A DNA stretch of 64,000 nt from Metopolophium dirhodum (lineage: Eukaryota; Arthropoda; Insecta; Hemiptera; Aphididae): positions 21,700,001 to 21,764,000 of the forward strand of contig NC_083562.1 in assembly GCF_019925205.1 (NCBI RefSeq). Direction: 5' to 3'. The position numbers were made by a program, and so were the translations under genes. Positions 57,631-64,000 of the stretch are shown in pieces. Position 1 is the first letter of the stretch. Each line of letters begins with the position of its first letter. Under the pieces are notes generated by a model. The model was not told the origin of the DNA and searched no databases. It saw only the letters and a list, made by a program, of their open reading frames with translations.

Positions 57631-57960
57631 TTACCGTGGAAAGGAAGAGCATATTAATATTATGTTTAAGTTTTATAAATGTCATAACATAAAATATATC
57701 CGCAAAAAGTTGGAAAATCCTAACTGTAGTAAGTTGGAGGACCAGGATATTGATGATAAAAGCTCGTCATCGGCGAGTGATGTACCCGCCGAAAAACCCA
57801 CCTTGCGAAAATGTAGCTCAGCATAGGTGCTCGAAACACATGATTGTGTGGAACTATAATAAAATATTTAGCTATTTACCGTGGAAAGGAAGAGCATATT
57901 AATATTATGTTTAAGTTATTTAAATGTCATAAACTCATAACATAAAATATATCCACTAAT
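57631..57960. repeat. 240-bp direct duplication
   Basis: TTTAGCTATTTACCGTGGAA and AGGAAGAGCATATTAATATT recur at 57629 and 57867, with the inverted exon copy (57704-57823) between them. Confidence 0.8.
57704..57823 (+). pseudogene. Inverted copy of the Ser/acidic exon
   Basis: The plus-strand frame encodes KKLENPNCSKLEDQDIDD followed by KSSSSASDVPAEKPTLRKC and ends at TAG. It matches, in opposite orientation, the minus-strand exons at 58825-59014 and 59868-60076. No splice sites remain. It is a dispersed, inactive copy of that exon. Confidence 0.65.
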
Positions 57961-58301
57961 GATGAATACTTGAGATGTGTCATCTACAAATTACGATTTA
58001 CCATCATATTGTACACTCAGCGAAGTACCTAATTTAATTATTTCAAAAGAATAATATACCTATACTGTGTATAGGAAAATTTAGATCGTTGTCAAATATT
58101 GATCACAAAATAATGTTGTAAGTACCGTTTTTTTTTCATTAAAGCAATTTTATGAGTTATCCCATATCATATTTTATATGCGTTTAAAATATACAAATTA
58201 CAATATTATATAATACACATTTATTTATATTTGTGTTATTTAATATCTTATAATTTATGTCGATCGTCAATTTATTCAAACAAGCGTTTTATTCCGTTCA
58301 T

Positions 58302-58457
58302 AGGTGCAACTAGGATTACAATTCTGGGGGGGGGGGCTAAAAAACTATTTATTAAAAAACCCTATAGGGGGCTTATATCTAAATCAATAAGGAATATTTT
58401 TTGGGGGGCTAAATCTTAGTCAAGGGGGGCTAAGCCCCCCCCGCCCTAGTTGCGCCA
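58302..58457. mobile_element. MITE with GGYGCAACTAGG termini
   Basis: GGTGCAACTAGG at 58303 and CCTAGTTGCGCC ending at 58456 are inverted. The interior has G-runs at the left and a C-run at the right that extend the symmetry. About 155 bases, non-coding. An open frame across it (58231-58419) is incidental. Bases 57961-58301 and 58458-58707 hold nothing recognised. Confidence 0.7.
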
Positions 58458-58824
58458 ATGACTCCGTTTCGGATTATGAAATGAAAAGTATAATATAAAT
58501 ATAGAGAACCAATATATTCAGGGATATTACAGCGTTCCCACCGGTTATTATTATAATTCTCTTTCAATTATATTATAGATTTTTAACATGTTTGTTAGTA
58601 CTTACTATGAGTTTTTTTGAAATAAAAATAATTTTAGCTACATATTTTGATAATTTTAATTGAATATTATAAGTCTTGAATTCTATTATAGTACCTAATA
58701 GGTAACTATTTTTCTACTTCACTAAGACTGTGCACAGCAGTGTTAATAAGAAAACTCAAAACTATAAACTTATAATGATAAATTAATAGAACGACGTGTG
58801 TCTAATAAATAAGTAGGTACTTAC

Positions 58825-59014
58825 TTTATGTTCCACATATGTTTCAAGAGTCTCTGCTGAGCTATATGTTCGGAAGACGGGTTTTTCGGCGTGTTCAACA
58901 CTCGCCGATGACGAGCTTTCGACATCAGCATCATAGTCCTCCAACTTAGTAGTTAGTACGGTTATGATTTTCTAATTTTTTGTGGTGTAACTTTTTTACA
59001 AAGTGTGCACGGAC
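58825..59014 (-). pseudogene. Ser/acidic exon, copy 2, broken
   Basis: After the acceptor TTGTTTAAG at about 59015 the frame reads VRAHFVKKLHHKKLENHN and meets a stop; after a shift it continues KLEDYDADVESSSSAS, AEKPVFRTYSSAETLETY, up to AACATAAA/GTAAGT at 58825. Donor and acceptor are conserved relative to copy 3, but the frame is not, so this copy is likely decaying. Family unknown. Confidence 0.6.
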
Positions 59015-59867
59015 CTTAAACAAGTTCAGATTGATTTTTGTTTAGTAATAGAAAACAAAATATATACCTATAGTCAGTGTGTTTAAAATAATTATCTTCA
59101 ACTTTCAAAAATATTTTTTCTTACGCCATAATATATATAATTCGTGTATAGCGTGTATAGGTCATGTGATATTTAAAAATAAAATATAAATGTTCATATA
59201 CCATATTATTATAATGTACTATAAAGTGTATACTGTATACGTATAATCGACGTTTAAAATAAAAATTAATTAATAGTTAAATTTAAATTTGATAAACAAA
59301 ATATACATTATCTTTTTGTATTTTTAAGCGATAGATTTTTTAAAAAAAGCATCGATAACAATTTAAAAAATTTAAAACACGTTTAATATATTATTTAAAA
59401 ATACATATAGTATCTAACCGACTAAAACTTCTTTTAATTAGAATAAAAATGTTTTCCAACCATGTTTTCAGGTATTAATCATTCGTCATACCATAAAATA
59501 CTATATTTATTGTTTAAATATTATTATATTAGGTACTGATTTGAATAACTGTTACATTTTATTTGCACGAATAGTTTTACTCGTTCACTTATATTATGGT
59601 ACTTTGGTGTATTTTAACTTTTAAAGATCAATATTAAATAAATAAAATTCTGGGAAAACTGACTAACGCGTCAGTGGTGTAGCGAAAAAGCCTATTCTAA
59701 ACGCCGTGTGATCATAATATATCACAACTATTTTTCTACTTCACTACTAAGACTGTGCACACTGCACAGCACTACAGCAGTGTGAATAAAACAACTCAAA
59801 ACTATAAACTTATAATGATAAATTAATAGAAAGACGATGAGTGTCTAATATATAAGTAGGTACATAC

Positions 59868-60076
59868 TTCATGAGTAAGACATATAATAGTTCCACACAC
59901 TCATATGTTTCAAGCGTCTCTGCTGAGATACATGTTCGGAAGACGGGGTTTTCGGCGGGTATATTACTCGCCGATGACGAGGTTTCATCATCAATATCTT
60001 TGTCCTGAAACTTACTAAAGTTAAAATTTTCTAACTTTTTGTGGGTAGACGATCCTTTCACAAAGTGTGCACGCGC
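59868..60076 (-). CDS. Ser/acidic exon, copy 3, open
   Basis: This exon follows the acceptor AACTTGTTTAAG (60077-60079) and ends CTCATGAA/GTATGT at 59868. It is open throughout: ARAHFVKGSSTHKKLENF, KFQDKDIDDETSSSASNI, PAENPVFRTCISAETLETYE, CVELLYVLLMK. The middle is acidic and Ser-rich and no domain is known. The conserved pieces across the three copies are HKKLEN, the acidic SSSAS block and AEKPVFRT..SAETLETY. An upstream candidate exon lies at 60704-60868. It is probably part of a lineage-specific gene; start and end exons are not identified. Confidence 0.5.
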
Positions 60077-60503
60077 CTTAAACAAGTTCAGATTGATTTT
60101 TGTTTAGAGTAATAGAAGACAAAATATATACACCTAGTCAGTGTGTTTAAAATAATTATCTTCGACTTTCAAAAATATTTTTTCTTACGCCATAATATAT
60201 ATAATTCGTGTGTAGTGTAAACATAGATTTTTGTATACCATATTATTATAATGTACTATAAAGTGTATTCAGAAGAAAAACTGCACTGCATATTATGCAA
60301 GTTGTTTTAACAGGCACTGATTTTCATAACTGGATAAAAGTATCTATGGAAATGTTTCTCGTACGTATAGGTACACGAGAAAAGCGTATTTTAATTATTT
60401 TTAGTGCACATTAATTAGTCCTGAATAGTCTTGTATTAAAGTGATAAATAACTAATTTTATACTTCAATTATTGGACTGCCACGCACTAATGAAAAATAT
60501 ATA

Positions 60504-60681
60504 GGAACTGCTATTGGGCACTTCTGTAAGGCATTTTCACTCTTCATGGTTGAATCTCTACGGACTCTGATGCGTTAAGTATTAATTTACTATTAATCCA
60601 GAAACATGGAAAATCATCTGAAAGCGAAGATTCAACCACGAAGAGTGAAAACGCCTTACAGAAGTGCCCAATAGCAGTTCC
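60504..60681 (-). ncRNA. Long hairpin, 53-bp arms
   Basis: Arms 60504-60556 and 60629-60681 (GGAACTGCTATTGGGCACTT on plus at the left, its complement at the right) match at 51 of 53 positions around a 72-base loop. In a minus-strand transcript both differences become G-U pairs, so the stem would be fully paired. It overlaps the end of a minus-strand open frame. It could be an hpRNA/siRNA precursor or simply a fold-back MITE; no target duplication was found. Confidence 0.55.
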
Positions 60682-60703
60682 GATACCTTTTTATGGTATT
60701 TAC

Positions 60704-60868
60704 TACACCGAGACCATTAACCGAAAATATTTTCTCTGTTACCGGATTTCCATTCCGTATTGGGGCAGCGTTGTGATCGTCCAAGTAGGATTTACTCTCT
60801 TGCTTGGATGAATCGTCGTCACTTATAGTAATCACCGACGCACAATCACGATGCGGAATTTTTGTACG
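60704..60868 (-). CDS. Candidate minus-strand exon with SIM-like motif
   Basis: An acceptor TTTATTATTATAG precedes 60868. The frame encodes SVITISDDDSSKQESKSYL and APIRNGNPVTEKIFSVNG. It may end at GGTGTA/GTAAAT (60704), or read on to TAA at 60656-60658 inside the hairpin arm. VITISDDDSS resembles a SUMO-interacting motif (hydrophobic stretch then acidic/Ser), which is inference. It is on the same strand as, and upstream of, the Ser/acidic exons, so it could belong to the same gene. The plus-strand frame 60804-61130 overlapping it is AT-driven and less convincing. Confidence 0.4.
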
Positions 60869-61130
60869 CTATAATAATAAATTAATGCTTAGCACGTTAG
60901 AGATTGCCCAATTATTAGACTTTAATATTATATGTATAGATAGGTATTCACTTCTTCACAAAGAGCCTGTGATTTGTGTCCCTTGGTATCTGCGTAAAAC
61001 ATTATTAATATTATATTATTATATAAGTATAATAGATATAGGTACAATATATATACTTAATTATTTATGTATAGAATCGAAATTCCTAAGATTTTACGCG
61101 CTGTATACGCAGTGGCGCCCCTCCCAATAA

Positions 61131-62235
61131 ATTATTCCAGGATTTACTATTATATTTAAAAAAAATAAGTTAAGTACTATTATCGAGACCGTATAATACT
61201 ATATCGGTATATTTCGTTATTATTCGGGGGGAGGGGGGGGGGGTCAACTTGTAGAGTTACCAGTTACTAGATGTTCTATGGGTATATGAAATTAATTCCG
61301 GACTATGATATATTAGAGAATTTCACATTATCTGAGCAATAAAAAATTTAGTTACGGAACAGTGAAAACGTATTTACTAGTATATACTTACTTATGACAA
61401 TGTTAAAAGTTTTTGGCATTTATCTGATAAAGTTGTCACCATCATCATCCAAAAATGCCCTTTTTATTTTATTATCCATGTCAGAGATCAACCGTTGTAT
61501 TTTACTTATATAAATGCGATGAAATCGATTTAGATAGGATTTATAAACGGATACAATAACTATTCTGTTATTAAGATTTAACTGAATGGTAACTATTTGA
61601 ATATTATATTATACGTAGAAACAAATAAGTGTCACCCGAGCTATCACCCTAGCTACGCGTTTTTTTTCATTTTCAGCCATCAAAAATATAAACAGTTTTG
61701 ATCTATTTTTTATTATTTTATTATTATTACACAGATAATTGTTTAAAATAAGTATCGTTAAACTATATGCAAAAATATCTGGAATTTACTTATTTACCCA
61801 ATTGCATTTTTATTTATTTGCATTATACGCCTACAATAAAACTTTCATTTAACTAACAATATTTTCTGTTTATCAAAATAATTTTGTGAACCATACCAAA
61901 TTAGAACCACATTTATTTAATTCTATTTAATGAATTTCCATCAATAATACGACTTTTTTTTTGTTTCCAACGGAATGTTATGCTTTTTAGGCGTGTGTTC
62001 ATCATAGTTCTATCATCTTTAGAGATATCCGGACAATCATTTACTAGTTAATTTGATAATTAATTTAAACAATTGATGAGATACATTAAACTCTATAAAT
62101 TCCAAGTTTTTAATTTATCACATAATATACCCATTTTGATATTTGAAATATCTAGCAGTATCAACAGTTTGAGTCTTATATACTCGACTATATTCTGCCG
62201 GAGTGGATGAACAATATTGCAGGCTTGTAACCAGT
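61131..62235. other. Non-coding AT-rich stretch
   Basis: Contains a G-rich run at 61226-61243. No gene, RNA or element end was recognised. Confidence 0.5.
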
Positions 62236-62392
62236 GTTGTATAAAGATAATTTTTTAAACATCTTGATAAAGATAAAAGATAATTGTTAGAATAGTTATC
62301 TAGATGAAGATAAAAGATACATAATAATTTAATTATCTAGATAACGATAAAAAAACCAACATTTATTATCCAGATAAAAAAAAGGTAAATTT
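62236..62392. repeat. TATCTAGATAA-rich repeat, copy 3
   Basis: TTATCTAGATAA and AGATAAAGATAAAAGATAA motifs in the opposite orientation to 17500-17640 and 47920-48362. Confidence 0.6.
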
Positions 62393-62744
62393 TTAGCATT
62401 TTTAACCTACCTACCTATTATTTACAAGCCTAAGTATATTAGATAATTCATAATATTATGTAGCGTATCTTAATTTCATAACAGTTGTGAATTATGTAAC
62501 TTTATAAGTCAATCAGATGTTATTTCAAAAAATATGTTTTTTAAATTAAGTAAAGGGCAATTTTCAAAACACCATAAAATTTGATGTCAAAAAACAAGAC
62601 TTCAAAATTTTGTCGACTTTAAATTTTCTTTATACCACATTTATTATGTTTTTTAATAATTCATTATTGTTTTATCTAATGAACACAATTAAAATAAATT
62701 AAATTAAAAATACAAATCAAATGTATGGTTTCTTTTTTAATAGA

Positions 62745-62777
62745 AATAAATAATAATAATAATAATAATAATAATGA
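62745..62777. repeat. AAT microsatellite
   Basis: About nine AAT units in succession. Confidence 0.9.
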
Positions 62778-62849
62778 TATTTACATAAATATTTAAATAA
62801 TTTTTATAAATATTTAGTATTTAAAATTCCGGTAACAATATTTAATAAC

Positions 62850-63474
62850 TAGGACTCGGATTTATATGTAAATACATATTTTCTCTGCGACATGATAAAC
62901 TAATTTCAGCAAGTGATAAATTTGTTTCACAAGATTTTTGATAAAACGAACTATATTTGATTTTACATATTTTTACATATTTTGTCATAAATACATGCTA
63001 TTACATATTTCACAACTATTTAATTTTTTCTCACATATTTAGACAATTATACTGTTTTAATGTCTTTTTTTCAGGGTTCAGAATTATTGAAAGGTTATCA
63101 TGACTTTATGTTATATCGACGATCTTTTGAATTAGAAAATTTTAAAGTGCATGTTATTATTATAACTGTAATCAAGATAATTAGATAACTAAATAAATAA
63201 AAAAATTTTATGACATTTTATTTTATTATTAATTATTATAAAAATTTCACGACAATAACGGCGATCTTTTGAATTCAAAAATTTAAAAATGAATGTTATT
63301 AACTGTAATCAATACAATTAGATAAATATAAATTATTTATTACATTTTATTAGACATATTATTATTAATTTTTATTATTATTTTCTTTTTTTTTGATAAT
63401 ACATATTTTGAATTCTTTAGCACATATTTATGTACATATTTTTGTTGTATAAATACATATAAATCCGAGCCCTA
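62850..63474. mobile_element. Non-autonomous hAT with perfect 8-bp target duplication
   Basis: TTAATAAC lies at 62842-62849 and 63475-63482. Inside are TAGGACTCGGATTTATATG and, complemented, TAGGGCTCGGATTTATATG. Repeated ACATATTT motifs fill the subterminal regions. The 8-bp duplication and TAGG start fit hAT. There is no coding frame. Confidence 0.88.
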
Positions 63475-63482
63475 TTAATAAC

Positions 63483-63828
63483 TAATAAGTGATAGGAAAT
63501 TATTAAATAAACACATAGGAGGCTAGAGCCGCATTAATAAAATTTAGATATACACTAATCATGTAGATGTTATTGCAATGCTAAAATTAGTATTGTAGGT
63601 ATTTTATTTTACACTAAGTAATTATAATTATTATACTTAATATTATATTTATATAAATACGCCTTGTTTGTGATATTTGGCAATCTAGGTATCTCCCATA
63701 CAATAAAACTCCAACTGTTCTTATTCTTCTGATGCAACATTCGACCATATTATATCTATGCCATGGACTTTCATACATTTTTCTAATTTGTTGATGTTTT
63801 TTTATATACAGTTACACTCCTAATATAA
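63483..63828. other. Non-coding AT-rich stretch
   Basis: No feature recognised. Confidence 0.4.
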
Positions 63829-64000
63829 TATTATATTACCCTCTTCTCACACCTCCATAAGATTGGTATTCTGTCTATCCATCTCTTCTTCAATCTTCTC
63901 ACCCTCTATTCACCTCTAAATGTACTTCTTTATTCACTCTCACTGCCCTTATCATACGGTGACCGAACTACCTCAATTTAACCCCTCTTGTTTTCACTAC
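63829..64000. repeat. C/T-rich dispersed repeat, copy 2, cut by window end
   Basis: Matches 8335-8506 in the same orientation. Both carry CTCTTGTTTTCACTAC at the right, where this window stops, so the copy probably continues. Confidence 0.8.

Larger units (their letters stand above)
58708..60272. repeat. Tandem duplication of about 530-bp segments
   Basis: 58708-59236 and 59728-60272 are collinear (TTTTTCTACTTCACTAAGAC, ATAAACTTATAATGATAAAT, GTTCAGATTGATTTTTGTTT, CCATATTATTATAATGTACT), with period about 1.02 kb. Each copy holds one minus-strand exon of the Ser/acidic family. The spacer 59237-59727 is unique AT-rich DNA. Confidence 0.85.

Noticed and set aside
60804..61130. 108-codon plus-strand ORF
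   Set aside because: Overlaps the minus-strand candidate exon and continues into AT-driven hydrophobic sequence; the minus reading has a splice acceptor and better composition.

Overview
The window reads as AT-rich nuclear DNA of an aphid or close relative (Hemiptera). The base composition, the recurring TAGGTACCTACC-type tracts and short introns with GTAAGT donors all fit. So do the residents: a FLYWCH/MULE transposase, piggyBac, hAT, a Polinton-type polymerase, an RNase H-bearing LINE, tRNA-derived SINEs, and decayed copies of two animal genes, JHAMT and METTL3. This is recognition from the sequence alone; no database was searched. There are no bacterial features, rRNA operons or CRISPR arrays. 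The region is gene-poor and built mostly of nested mobile elements.

Layout. 0.3-4.9 kb: the C-terminal scrap of one hAT transposase runs into a satellite array of about 22 units with higher-order structure. 5.1-8.5 kb: a dispersed repeat (second copy at 52.3-55.6 kb) carrying a 2.4 kb fold-back structure and a small hairpin MITE. 9.4-13.8 kb: three degenerate repeats spaced about 2.1 kb apart that keep a minus-strand splice donor. 14.9-20.0 kb: a 5 kb palindrome made of a common dispersed repeat (family R here) around a possible minus-strand gene remnant. 20.7-24.1 kb: a Mutator-like element with 8-bp target duplications and a nearly complete transposase. 25-26 kb: a broken juvenile hormone acid methyltransferase gene. 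26.2-29.8 kb: nested pogo-like, SINE, TTAA-MITE, piggyBac and TIR elements. 33.4-33.9 kb: the first two exons of METTL3 as a damaged duplicate.

36.2-48.8 kb: compact minus-strand ORFs, then a Polinton-type DNA polymerase B remnant, then a 6.5 kb hAT element. The hAT holds the best gene in the window, a 5-exon transposase of about 940 codons that is open throughout and has three tandemly duplicated 96-nt exons. Next come a small intron-containing gene and an orphan ORF trapped between two repeats.

48.8-57.4 kb: family R, a GC-rich island, a coiled-coil pseudogene between direct repeats, the second copy of the 3 kb repeat, and a LINE inserted inside a hAT-type MITE. 57.6-60.9 kb: an unrecognised exon family rich in Ser/Asp/Glu with two tandem copies and one inverted copy, beside a 53-bp-arm hairpin. 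61-64 kb: quiet AT-rich DNA, a non-autonomous hAT with perfect 8-bp target duplications, and a repeat also found at 8.3 kb.

The genes do not form a pathway. The most notable units are the intact hAT with exon triplication, the METTL3 and JHAMT fragments, the duplicated Ser/acidic exons with the adjacent hairpin, and the 5 kb palindrome. Several otherwise good reading frames are broken at homopolymer runs, so some pseudogene calls could reflect sequencing error.
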